64,000 bases of DNA, taken from NCBI GenBank assembly GCA_022393335.1, contig JAJEKB010021080.1:114268-178267 (forward strand). Direction: 5' to 3'. Under the pieces are notes generated by a model that had not been told where the DNA came from, searched no databases, and saw only the letters and a list, made by a program, of their open reading frames with translations. A program made the translations under genes and the position numbers. This document shows positions 24,671-36,652 of this stretch, one piece after another (position 1 is the stretch's first letter; each line of letters opens with the position of its first letter). Origin of the DNA: Macrotrachela quadricornifera (lineage: Eukaryota; Rotifera; Eurotatoria; Philodinida; Philodinidae).

Positions 24671-27600
24671 TTAGAAAGAATATCGATGCACAGATGCATT
24701 GGAATTGGATCCACTGGTTACTTTTGCTAATTCATTTAGAGCATCTGTAACCTATTCAAAGAAAATGAAAGATCAGCAATCTTTTTCTTTTCAAAATTGA
24801 ACAAACATTTTGTAATGCATGATGAGTCGATATTAACACAGAACGAAGTGCAGTTAGTTTTGTCTGATAATATTCTTCTTGTCTTTTCAATAACATTGAC
24901 CATTGATTCTCGTCAGTTGGATGTCTAGATGAAAGAAAAATCTTCGTCAAATTTTCTCCTCACAGCAAATTTCTTACACAAATTGATTGGAGAAAAATGG
25001 ATGATTTTCGATCAGACGATCAGTCATTCGATCAATTTCATTCTATTTCACGCATAAGAAAATATTCACACTAAGAAGAATGACCATTCTACCAACACAA
25101 ACAAAGATATTTCAGGATGAGATGAAAAAAATTCCTTTTCTTTTGATCTGTACGTGATGAAACAAAATGGAATGAGGAATTGATTGACAAAGGTTGATGA
25201 TGATGACGACGATGAATTCGATGAGGAAGAAAAAACCACATTTGGACCTAAAGGAATTTTCTTTTTCGAAAAGAAGTTCTTTGGGATTTACTTGGTATAG
25301 TGGAAAGATTTTCCTGATGAATGGAGGATTTTCGAAGTCGGGCTGATGTCGAATCATTATTCGAAGAATTCGATTCCATTGAATGGCCTTTTCGAGAAGT
25401 TTTTTTCTTCGAATTTGATAAAGATTGATTTCCTTTTTCTTTCTCATTTGCATCTGAAGATCGTTCTTGATTGGAACATTCTTCTTTGTCAATGAACGAA
25501 TTGATTCGATGCAAAACACCTGTGCTCGTTGTTGTTGTCGTCGATAATTCGAGACGATTGTCTTTTCGAAAGCAAATCAATCAATGGAATAGCAGCACAA
25601 CAAAGGCAAAGCAGGATGAACACTTACTTAAATCTGTATACGAATCTTGAAGAGCAGCCATCATATTTTTTTCGATGAAAGCTAAACAAACAATATCGAA
25701 TCTTTGTTTTCCTACTCTTTTGCTTCGTCTCTAATCGTGTAAGAATTGTCTGCGAAAGTGATCTGTTTCACTTACATTTAGTAATCATCATTAAACTTTT
25801 CACATAACGAACTTCACAAGTGACTTTTAAATGCGATTTATTGCCTCTAATTTGTACCAAACAATAACGTGATACAATAAAAAAAGCATCTGCATATTTA
25901 ATTCCTTCATTTCTCACATCCGTATCAACGATGTAATGTGATTGATCTAATTCACATTCAATCATCTATTCAACAACACAACAATTCTTCTTCTTCTTCT
26001 TCAATGATTCACTTTTCTTTTACTTGTTTTTCATTTGAACAAATTGTCGTTGCACCGAAGACAGCAGCCACACCGACTTTGTAAGTACAGAGACGTTCAC
26101 GTTTGCCACTTTCTCCGTTCATGTGCCATTCTCCACCATGGAAATCTTTTCAAATCAGAAACATGAAGTCAAGGAATGGAAATAATGAATACCTTTGATT
26201 CGACATGAAGCATGATAAGCACACACAAAGTCATTTTCACCAAAAATACAATCAAATAGACGTTGAACAGACATGGAATATGTTCGATCGATTAATTGAG
26301 TCGAGAGATGTTTTTCACACGGACATCGGAAGAGATATTTCATTTCTAAATTTGATCAAATCAATCTTTCTTCACGAAAGGAATAGAAAAGAAACAAACA
26401 TGATTGATTGGCCATGTTGATTGGAGAAGAATTGCTTTTCAAATGAGTTTGTCGAATAAGTGTATTGGTATTCGCTTCTTCAGCAATGGGAATTATTCCT
26501 TCATTTGGATCATCATCATCTGTTGGATGTTCACCACGGGACGAAACACTTGAATGTTCGTCTAAACCTTCTTTTTCACTCAATTTCGACAGAACAGAAC
26601 TTCGTCCGGGATTCTAAATCGAATGAACAATTTATTCAGTTTATCAAGAAAAAGTTTTTCTTCTACTGAGAGCTTTATTCGACTAAGAGAGATGAAAAGA
26701 AAGATGCACTCGTTTTTTTGTGTGTGCATTTGTACTGAAAATAGAAAGAGATAGTGAAGATCTTCTTGACAATGTTGTCTCTTCTATCAGTGCTGTTCGT
26801 TGCTTTACTTTGGAGAGAATCTCTCTGAAAGAATTCTGATCGTATGGAGAAAAAGTGACCTGTTCAGATTGATCTTTTTTCTTTTTCGATTGAATTTGGG
26901 GTGATCTTTTATCCGGTGTTGAGTTGGTTGATTTTCTTTGAAAAGTATCTTCTTCATCCGTAGTCATTCCGAGATCATCTCCATAATTTTCATGAATCAA
27001 TTTCCAAAGTTCTTCAGAAGAGATTTTCTAAAATGATTCATCTTCGAAAAAGAAAAGAGATCTCTTCTCCACTGACTTGATCACTGATGGGTGTTTTCCA
27101 TAGTTTGGAAATGATTGTAAAAGTTTTTTCACGTGTGGCAAAACTGGCAAAAAAATATTTTTCATTTTTGTTTGTTTTGATTTCAATGGTATTTGGAATC
27201 ACTTTCACGATTTTTTCTCGTGTTATTTCACGAATTTCGTCAAATTTTAAACATAAACTGGTTTCCCACTTTAGAAAGTTGGCATGAAAACAGAGATAAT
27301 TTTGAGACAGAAACATTCGACCTTGAATTAAGATTTCTTTTTGCCATGCACACGAATAATCTGCGTTGATTTGGAAAAGAAAATCATCGACTTCTTTGTC
27401 TGCTCAATGTTCAATCTCTTACCGACAATCAATCGTTCTTCACTTGGAAGATCTTTGAAAACTTTGCGAAATTCTTCATTTCGTTGTCGATAAGTCGATT
27501 GGAAAGGCTAAAAGAAAAGAAAAGAAATAGTTTTCATCGAGAAGGAGAAAGAGTCTTTTGTGTGAGAGAAAAGAACGACTGGATGTACCCAAGATTTCAA

Positions 27601-29393
27601 AATAGATGCAGCAGTGAGAAAAGCATTCGTAGCTGTTCTTTTCACGGAACGGTTTGAAGTTGATTGAATCGATTCAAAACGATTGGAGAGCGGGAAGCTC
27701 AAAAATTTCATCGAAGAATTTCTTTGAGATATTTTCATTTGATCTGAGTATCGATGAAATTTTGTTCATCGAAGCGAAGAGCGACTTGGATCAGCATTCC
27801 ACGAATGTCTCCTTGCTTTTTTTCTTCAAACGTTGTTTCGATTGAGAATGGGTCGGTGTAAAAGATTGAGCGTTGGCAATGGATGCTGATGCACTCGTGA
27901 CAATATTCTGATGGGCAAATGAATTCGATTTCGGCGTTGATGAACCAGAACATCGTTCACCTTCATGACCATTGGAAGGAAAACACGAAGAAAATGAACT
28001 GGATGAAGGATGACTGGACAAATACGATTTCAGATGGTAACGATTCAGTTTTTCATTGTCCATGGAGAAAGATTTCTTCTCTTTGAAGATCAGATCTGAT
28101 CTCTTCGAGAAAGACGAAAACTATTCGAAGCAAGAAATGATCGCATTGGATCCATTTTCACACAAAGGCGTTTCTTTTGTCTCATTTTCAAAGAAAACAG
28201 ATCTATTCACATTCTTATTCATCTATCTGGCATATTTCCTCATCACAGATGAATACATTCATTCTTTTCTCTTTATTGCTCGTTTTGTTTGTTCGCTGTG
28301 CGGGGGAAGAGATCGTGAAGAATGGTTATACTTACATGATACCATGATTTCTTCTTTTTGCTTGTTGATGAAGACGATTTCTCTTGAATGTGAGAAGAAT
28401 GTTCCGAAGTACTTTGTTTGGAATTATTTGATGACAAAATTGATTTCATCGATGATTTTGATTTTTTCTCTTGTGAAGTATTCATACTCATCGCTGATTC
28501 ATTACTTGTCGTACTAGTAGAGAAAGATTCAAGTACTGTTCTTGCTGTTGTCGTTGGAAGAAATTGTAATTCATCTAAATTTGGATTTATCACTGGTTCA
28601 CTTTTGTTTCTTCGATGATCAATTCGACATTGTTTCGTTTGGAGAAACGATAGAGACGAGAGATACACTTGATCTCGAGATTCATTTAAAAGACAAGGCA
28701 TTTGATCAGAACATGATTCGGCATTTGTCGATGGCGATATCAACATCTTTGCACCAGAAAAACTATTCTTTGGAACTGAACTGTACCCTAGAAAAATTCA
28801 TTCGTAGTTCTTCTTTTGTTCAAAAATTCTTCTCATCTCTGTGATGATTTGCCGTTTTCTCCTTGGAAGAATCGATTGAATCTGACAGATTTGATGGCGT
28901 GTTACAAGTGATCGATGAAAGACCATTCGAATATTGTTCTTGAGTTACCAATGGGAAGGTGAGTGATGGACAGATAACTGGGACTTCGGACGACTCTTCC
29001 AATAGAGAACTTTCCAAGACACCACTAATTCAAACAAAACAAAAAAATCTTCATCTCATTAGGCTCTCGCTCAACTAGAACAATCACAAGGACATGTGGG
29101 ATTAGTTCAATGGATATCGAAAAAGGCAATAAGTCTCTGAAAAGAATCGTTCTTCTTATCTATTCCAAACAGTGAATACTGACATCAATGTCAGTTCAAT
29201 CAATTCTTTTCGAGTAAATATGAATAAAGCACCCTCGAGAACAGATTGATTTTCAGAAAAAATAGTTGCAAAAGACATGTTTACCTACTATTTTCATGCA
29301 TAGTGAGGCTCGAAACTCGATATCTTTTCCTTACCTAGAAGTTGAACCATCCATAGGAAGAAGTGATGCCATTTGAGAGATCTCTTTATTCAT
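24671..29393 (-). CDS. Aster/GRAMD1-like sterol transfer protein (multi-exon)
   Basis: Span of a multi-exon gene. The first ATG seen is at 29393 (exon 29335-29393, donor GTAAGG) and the stop is at 24671-24673. The GRAM domain is unmistakable: QRNEEFRKVFKDLPSEERLIV (about 27420-27510) spliced to DYSCAWQKEILIQGRMFLSQ and KWETSLCLKF, ending KLWKTPISDQ near 27085. After a ~55 bp intron, KISSEELWKLIHENYGDDLG follows (about 27030-26970). A VASt/Aster-like domain lies at about 26340-25650 (FRCPCEKHLSTQLID; GKRERLCTYKVGV; ADAFFIVSRYCLVQI; SFIEKNMMAALQDSYTDL), then Ser-rich linkers. The last two exons encode KRQEEYYQTKLTALRSVL and ALQN|VTDALNELAK, joined across a 55 bp intron (24752-24806). Family members are ER proteins that move plasma-membrane cholesterol at contact sites. 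The transmembrane exon is probably at 25040-25170 but is not certain. N-terminal Ser-rich exons (27.8-29 kb) are only partly resolved. Confidence 0.85.
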
Positions 29394-30480
29394 CTACAAA
29401 GAATCAATTTCTCAACAACGAATATTTGATCATCAAGCACTCGTCAATACTTTTCTCTGAAAGAAATCTTTCGATTAGAAGAAATGATCGCTTCTCTTAG
29501 ATGAAGTTATTTGTCACTTTCGATGTGAATAGCTTTCTGATTCTTTATCGATGAAGAATGAATTTGAGAAGATTGGGATGAAAATGAATCATTTTTTTCA
29601 AAACAACTAAAGAATAGAATTTCTTCTTTAGAATCAATCAAATCGATGGGATGAACAACACAAATTCACCTGATTGGTAGGAACGATTGACCGATCTACC
29701 TTCAGCAATCACAACGAAAGCAATAGAGATGGCGCACAATCCTTCTTCTAATATCCTTGAAAATAGATCAACTAACAAATAATGAAGACATCGACACAAC
29801 TCTTTCACATCTTCTATAAAGAAACAGATCGATTGTGTTCATTCAAGAAAAAAGGTTCTTTGGATTTTTTGAATAATAACGAAAAAGTTTTTTATTTATT
29901 GAAAAAAAGAAAAAGAAAAAGAAAAGCAATCACCTATCTTGCCATCTGTTTTTCGTTATGTTTTGTGGATAGGGAAAGGTAAAATAGAAGCAGAGAAAAA
30001 TGACCAAATAAAGACAATTGGAAAAAGTTGATTATCACAAGAAGTTTTCTTTCTGATTTTGATTATTTTACATCGACGGTCAGTTTTATCTAAAAAAGAA
30101 AAAAAGAGAATACAAAATGTCCGCATCATCAAGTATTGATCAATCAGATCAAACAAAATCAAAGCGATGAGCTGATCTGAGCCAGATGAAAAGAAAACGA
30201 ACGAAGAAAAGACAATGCCTTTTTCTTTTCAAACTACGCAGTTGTTGTTCTTGGAATATTTTGCATCGATCGAATTTCACTGGCTATTGGATCGTCACTG
30301 AACAGAATGACATTCCATTTTCAATCAACTCCTTCAGAAATGAACTTCTTCTCAAATCCGTTTTTCAAAGAATAGAACGTTAAGAACGTATCTCTTGAAA
30401 ATGTCTTTCGAAGACTGATTCTTTGTTCTGAATGAAGGGAGAGATATCTTCACTCGATCGAAAAGAAAATCTTACGTTTT
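29394..30480. other. Region between Aster-like and TMEM30-like genes
   Basis: Probably holds the 5' UTR exon and promoter of the Aster-like gene: a TTTGTAG acceptor directly precedes its ATG on the minus strand, so there is an upstream exon. No other coding signal was recognised. Confidence 0.5.
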
Positions 30481-31845
30481 TCATGTTTTGTGCAGAATGA
30501 GAAAGATGAGAAATGTAATCCAACAAATGATGCCCATAGCAATATAAGCCCAACCAAGAAAGGGATTTTTCCCACCCATCCACGATGTTGTACTGATGAT
30601 GAATTGTTTGCGTCCAGCAAAACTAGTGACCAGATAATCTTTGAAGATAAATGAATGAATGAAATGAATAGTAGAAGAAACGATGCATACTATATTCAAC
30701 AGATAATGTATAGGTTCCGGCGGGTAAACCATTTTCAAATTGATTGGAAGCATTTCCTGTCACTAATTTTCGATATAATTTTCTGAATGTTGGCATAGCT
30801 GCTGTTCGCATCCAAACAATAAAATTTTCATTTTGATAACCATTATTATTCTCATTGGACGGATCGAACTCCCAAGCAGTTTTTTCCAATTCGATGGTTT
30901 AGGATGCACACGGAAAACTAGAGAACAGATTTAGTTTTTTCTCTTCAAATGCATGGGATCAAACATACAAATATCTCGTTTGTCAGGATTTTTAAATTTA
31001 ACAGCTTAATCAGTTGACCATACAATACCAAGATTTGTTAATGGGACAGTGATGCTTCCATCGAATGATAATGATAAAGTATCTAAATATTTCAATCAAA
31101 TTCAAATTTATTTCGAAAAGAATAACGAAATTCGAACCATTAAATTTGGAATTGGCAATGGCACCACAAGATGTTAAATCTACATCACTCCCATTGCTTG
31201 TCTTCTGATACGGTTGACATTCACTTGCAACACGATCAATTTTATCCAATAATTGATTATCATCACGTGAGCGAACATAACGACGATGATTTTGATAATA
31301 ATTGACCAAACCATAATAAAAATACACGTCACCCTAGAAAATAAATATACTCATCGAAGTGACTTTTTCTTTTCATTAACAAATGAACAAACTGTAAATG
31401 CTTGTTCCAATGTAAAGTTCTTTCGACAAAAACAGGAGGTACCGTTATAATTATCCTTTTCCAATAATTCAGCACAAGTGATGTTTATCTGATTCAAACT
31501 CATACAATTGCTATCCGTATAATACAGATCGAATTCCATCACCTTTCAAAGAAGAAGATATTTCAAGAAAAATAAGATTTTCGGAGAAAAGAAAAACAAA
31601 TCCTTGCTGACGTAACAACGAGACCGATACCAACAGGTATGAAGACTAAACCAATGACGAAAAAGACCGGCAGTGCGGTGTTGGCTGTGATGATCGGTTG
31701 CCATGCAGGCAAGCGATGTTGTTTGAATGCCGTATCTAATTAAAAACGACATCAGAATAGAACACATGCAAATCTGAATCGATCCTGCTGGTTGTTTGCT
31801 TTTCTGATGATCGTGATTTTCCTCATTTTCTGCTTGAGATGACAT
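30481..31845 (-). pseudogene. CDC50/TMEM30-like flippase subunit gene, with apparent lesions
   Basis: Homologue of the non-catalytic subunit that folds and exports P4-ATPase phospholipid flippases. Exons on the minus strand: MSSQAENEENHDHQKSKQ from 31845; [20 protein letters not shown] with the first TM (31735-31608); a lumenal exon from 31542 with MEFDLYYTDSNC and [32 protein letters not shown] with [10 protein letters not shown]; the conserved NFIVWMRTAAMPTFRKLYR block near 30830-30760; and a last exon (30638-30481) with [18 protein letters not shown] and the second TM. The frame breaks twice: TAA at 31006-31008 where relatives have WWTDKNVKF, and a frameshift at the T6 run 30880-30885 just before WEFDPSNENN. 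Introns 1 and 2 also lack a GT donor (intron 2, 31543-31607, is GC-AG). Either this is a decaying copy or the assembly has errors here; all other splice sites are normal. Confidence 0.8.
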
Positions 31846-32850
31846 TGGATTTTTAATCTTCTTGAAGAAAATCTAAGTGAGAATCAAATGGAAATGTTCA
31901 AATATTTATTTACATACTTCAAATAACAACAAGAACAGAACAGAACAGGTTACTAAAAAGAAAATATTTTTTTCTCCTCTGTCGCTTTCCTCAAATAACA
32001 GATTAATCATCACTTTTCGATTTATATCAACCAAATTTTTTTCCATTAATTTCAATTTTTTTCTTAATCAAATCATTTCATTTCATTATGGTTTTTTTTA
32101 AATGAAAAACAAATTCGAAAAGCACCGACATAGATGTCACTCCTCTGCAATTTGTGGATGAACCGAGAGATAAAGAAGGGAGAGAACGGCTTGCATTTCG
32201 TCTTTATTTGATTGAATCTGCAAATAAAAGTAGAAGAGCATGAATCCATTCTCAAGCATTTGATCACAAGGTATTTCTCAACTGTTCTGTATGAGATTGA
32301 TCCATTAGTGTGTGCTTCTAACCTTCTCTTGTCTATTTGATTCTTCCGAGTAAGAAGAGAACTGATGAATAAGCTTAGATAGACTATTGTCTTGTCAATC
32401 GTTAAAGATAATCTGGATAGCATCCAAGAAATTTCGAGATCGACATTTGTATTTAACATCACGAAAAACAATCCAGTCAAGATTTTCGATAAATGTTAAG
32501 CTATTAAGAGAAAACCGATGGAAATCGAATTGATAAGTACTGTGAACAAAGATCCGGAAAAGTGTTTGAATAACCACTTTTTACCAAAGATAATTACTAT
32601 GGAATACTATTTAAGAAAGATTTCTCAATGATGCGTAAGATCGTGTAGAAGAAAGAAACAAGAAACTGACATCTATCGGTAAAAAATCATCACATTTGTC
32701 AGTGAGTAAAACGTTACCTCTTCAAACAAATTACAATTATTGTTTAATTCATATCGGGGGAGATCAATAGAATAGTATTTCATTTCTCTAAGATCAGCTC
32801 ACATGCCCAGTCTAATTAAACGGCAAACCGAAAAAAATTTTGTTGATGAG
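31846..32850. other. Upstream region of the TMEM30-like gene
   Basis: Polypyrimidine- and AT-rich. The ORF at 32073-32480 (minus) has no motif I recognise and may be chance. Confidence 0.45.
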
Positions 32851-32989
32851 TTTTGTTCAGAGCGGAGCAAAAAAGGAAAAGCGATGTTGTGATGGTTTCT
32901 GGCTTGTATTGAATCTATCATTTCGTAGTCGAAAAATAAATCTGTTTCGAGTATAGAACGACAATAACATCGAGATAACTTTCATACAT

Positions 32990-33620
32990 TTATCGAGGGT
33001 TGACTTGAATTTCTCTATGTACAGAGAAAGAAAGTGAATCAAAGGAATGGAGGAAAATAGTTCTCTTTCTCGTAGAGAAGAGTCTTGCAAACATAAATTG
33101 TCTGATTGCTTGCTTGCTTGATTGTATGTCCGCAGGGTCAAAAAGACATTGATTTAGGATTTTTATCATAAGGGTTGAACGAAGGGTAATCGGGGTTGAG
33201 GAATACGAATCTGATGTTAGTTTTTCAAAACAAATTTTCAGTCCACGTTTTTAGACAAAGGATCACTTCTTTTACAAAAAGATCATTTTCTTTAAGGGTT
33301 GACCGAAGCGTAATCGAGGTCGACGAATCCAACTTTGATGTCAGTTTTTGGAAAAAAAATTTTGAATCCGAGTTTTTTCTTTCTCGTAGAGAAGAGTCTT
33401 GCACACACAAACTGTCTGATTATTTGCTTGTTGGTATGTCCACATATGGTCAAAAAAAACTTTTCTTTACGTTTTCCATAAATTATGTTGAAAGAGTTTT
33501 CAAGCATCGGGAGTTCAAATCTGGGGTTCATTTTGATAAGTTACTAACTATTTATTTCTCACATTTATCAAGTAGTGAAGTTATATAGAAAACTTGAGGG
33601 AAGGGTAATCGAGTATGGGT
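32990..33620. repeat. Degenerate tandem duplication
   Basis: Blocks recur about 310 bp apart: TCTCGTAGAGAAGAGTCTTGC near 33068 and 33382, each followed by AAACTGTCTGATT-like sequence and a TATGTCC. The block GGGTTGAnCGAAGGGTAATCG is near 33174, 33296 and, shortened, 33597. ORFs at 33196-33588 simply follow the repeat. Confidence 0.6.
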
Positions 33621-33874
33621 AGTCTGAATCAGGAGCTATTTTGTTGAAATGGTCTTTGTATCCGTTTCCACACAACGAATCACTGTTTTTCAAAAGAATC
33701 TGTGCTGAATTAACTTGGTCAAAGTTTAACGGAGTTGAGGTGCTTGAATTCGATTTCGGTTTTTTCAATTCGGATTCATGAGCAGTTTTACGATATTCTG
33801 GATGTACTTTTTCTACGAGAAAGAGTTAAGCGAGTCAGCAGACGAGCGTTACTTGTGCACATTTATGTATATAT

Positions 33875-35439
33875 CCCCCTGGTAAAAAATAACTAGACTC
33901 AGTATTTTCGATAAATTATTGTTATAAATCGTAAGTTCTGTAAAAGTAATTAGAGATTCTGATAGCCCATCAAATTCTCTACAGACATCTATAAGGATAT
34001 TTTCAATTATATTTGTTTTTGGTGAAATAATTCAAGCAAAACAATAATGAGTTCATGGTCTCATTCCCCGATGACGTGAGTGTTGATACTTTTTCATCGA
34101 TTTTTTCCAACTTACTATGCACTTATTTCAAAAGAAAATATACCATCTGAACCGCCATGAGATGCTCTATCACCCTATATTATTTCATCTATGATCAGTT
34201 ATTATTTATTCACAAATATTTGTTCAAAACTCGATTCATGTCGACTAAATTTCATAATGTAAGTCGCATTAAAGGTGAAGATTTTCAGATATTGAAAACA
34301 GATGTCGTACTCATTTTTTAAACATATACGTAACCATTTTATCTATAGAACCCGTGGATGAATCAATATCTGCAGCGAGGCCATCCAAGATCTCAACGGT
34401 ATTTAGAACTCTTCGCTGGACAAATATGAATGCGGTTTCTTAGAGCTTGAGGTGCGCTTACATAAATCAGCCCGAAATGTTCTGAATAAATAATAATTGA
34501 TCATAGATGAAATAATATAGGGTGATAGTGCATCTCATGGCGGTTCAGATGGTATATTTTCTTTTGAAATAAGTGCATAGTAAGTTGGAAAAAATCGATG
34601 AAAAAGTATCAACACTCACGTCATCGGGGAATGAGACCATGAACTCATTATTGTTTTGCTTGAATTATTTTACCAAAAACAAATATAATTGAAAATATCC
34701 TTATCGATGTCTGTAGAGAATTTGACGGGCTATCAGAATCTCTAATTACTTTCACAGAACTTACGATTTATAGCGATAATTTATCGAAAATACTGACGAG
34801 GGAACCGATGCAACTGTCAAATCACTTTTGAGCTCAGACCCTATGCATAATGTAGATCCCAACAAGGTATGAAAAACCCCAGAGGGGCAAGTGTCCATAA
34901 GCCCTCTGCTTGGAGTTATATGCATTTTACTAAAATCTCACCCAATAATAGGGTATATAGTAAAAAATCGAACCATCGTATTTTGATCTGAAACTTTGGC
35001 GGCAGAGGTCCACTAATGGGTAGAGTATCCTGAAAATTTCACTTCAATCAAACGTTTCCTTCTCAAGATTTCAAAATCTGAAGAAATAGGAATTTTCGCC
35101 TATTTATTAGGCTATGGCTGACTTTTTGGATCTTTAAAATCTTGAGAAGGAAACGTTTGATTGAGGTGAAATTTTCAGGATACTCTACCCATCAGTGGAC
35201 CTCTCTGCCGCCAAAGTTTCAGAACAAAATACGATGGTTCGATTTTTTACTATATACCCTATTATTGGGTGAAATTTTAGTAAAATGCATATAACTCCAA
35301 GTAGAGGGCCTATGGGCACTTGCCCCTATGGGGTTTTTCATACCTTGTTGAGATCTACATTATGCATAGGATCTGAGCTCAAAAATGATTTGACAGATGC
35401 ATCGGTTCCCTCGTGAGTCTATTTATCTTTTTCCAGGGG
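33875..35439. mobile_element. Outer foldback element (CCCCTGG ends) carrying a second foldback
   Basis: Left arm ~33875-34205 and right arm ~34485-34796 plus 35414-35439 are inverted copies: for example CTCATTCCCCGATGACGTGA near 34061 and its inverse near 34617, and CCATCTGAACCGCCATGAGA near 34143 and its inverse near 34533. Ends read CCCCCTGG and CCAGGGG with TATATA-type flanks, suggesting TA insertion. Without the inner element the unit is ~945 bp. The right arm is interrupted by the 34797-35413 element. Confidence 0.8.
34797..35413. mobile_element. 617 bp foldback, CGAGGGAAC family, nested
   Basis: Ends CGAGGGAACCGATGCAACTG and its inverted copy. Exact TGA duplication at 34794-34796 and 35414-35416. 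Removing the element and one TGA restores TACTGAGTCTA, which pairs with the intact TAGACTCAGTA of the outer element's left arm (about 33893-33903). The target duplication is therefore verified from the sequence itself. Confidence 0.9.
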
Positions 35440-36249
35440 TATATATAGAGAGAGAGAATTTACATTTCAGATACGTAACTATTATTATACTTGTATTTTC
35501 TTATTTATTTTACTGTCGTGTACTTTATCAGATACATTATAATGTGTTTTAATAATTAATAAATGACTCAACATAGAAGATTAGGTAATTAAGAAATCTT
35601 TGTTTCTTCATAAAGTTTGATTTGCTAATATCCATTTTTAACAAATATCCTCAAGGTAGTTACTTTAGCGGAAAAATTGAATATTGCAGTATATTCTATG
35701 CCCAAGTATAGTTAACTACAGTTTATACCGGTGAGAAAATTAATTGGATAAGTCGAGAAAGATAGCACGGTGAGTATCCTGTATCCATAAAAACCAAACT
35801 GTTCATTACATATGAATAGAGACATTCAATTGACTTTTAATTATCTCATTAAAGGATGTTGACAAGTACGGAACATAATAGATTACAAAACCAACATAAA
35901 AATTTCGTTTAGTCTTTGAACAGAGTAGAAATTGAAGGAGTTACAATCTAATATGAATGAATTAATCACAATTTTTTCGGGAGGCGGTCGATTGTGTGTA
36001 AGACAATTGTGTGTATGACAATTGTGCGTATGGACAATTGTGTGCAAGGCAATTGTGTGCAAAATGAGTGAGTGTTATGTGTAAATGAATATTTTTATCA
36101 AAAAGTGAAAGACAGTGAACATAAAACAGTAGACAAAAGAACAAAAATAGATCAAGATAAATAAATCGATGAACAGTTATAACATAGATGTGTGACCATT
36201 GATGTTTTAGACAGGTCACGTATTTTAAAAAGACATTGATGAATTCCAT

Positions 36250-36460
36250 TTATACTTGAATTTGGAGCATGATTGTGATCGTCAACTCGATGACAAATTG
36301 TGTTATTGGTTGTATGCAACCTGGCTTTACATTTCTGTTTGTTACAGTGTGTGCAGCGCCAGTATATTTTATTTTCGTGGGAACGTTCTTGAATGTAATC
36401 AAAACTGTTCTCAATCAGAACTGGCTTGCCTTTTTCAGTTGTAAAAAATAAAATTGACAT
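36250..36460 (-). CDS. FLYWCH zinc-finger exon of the Mutator-like element
   Basis: Starts with ATG at 36460 and reads FFTTEKGKPVLIENSFDYIQ, then IYWRCTHCNKQKCKARLHT and DDHNHAPNSS. This is the FLYWCH pattern (aromatic start, W.C..C...CKAR, H.H.P). FLYWCH domains are DNA-binding modules often fused to MULE transposases. The frame meets a possible GTATAA donor at the NSS codons near 36250, and no downstream transposase exon is found before the element ends at 35978. It may be a relic of the transposase N-terminus or a captured module. Confidence 0.65.
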
Positions 36461-36652
36461 GATGTGTTCAAAGTTAAATCCGTAAATATATGTTGTTATA
36501 TACGAGTTTATTTAAATCTTAACACTCTTCTTACAGAAAAAGTAGATATTTATAGGCTGAATTATGTGAGGGATGGAATATGCCAGAACACAACGTAGTA
36601 TATTTTGGAAAATACACAAAACGTTAGATGTTAGATTACATATGAAACTTAA

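Noticed and set aside
28056..28517. Plus-strand ORF of 153 codons
   Set aside because: Antisense to Ser-rich exons and an intron of the Aster-like gene, whose minus-strand splice sites and domains are convincing.
32073..32577. Minus ORFs upstream of the TMEM30-like gene
   Set aside because: No recognisable motif, no convincing splice context; left as unassigned.
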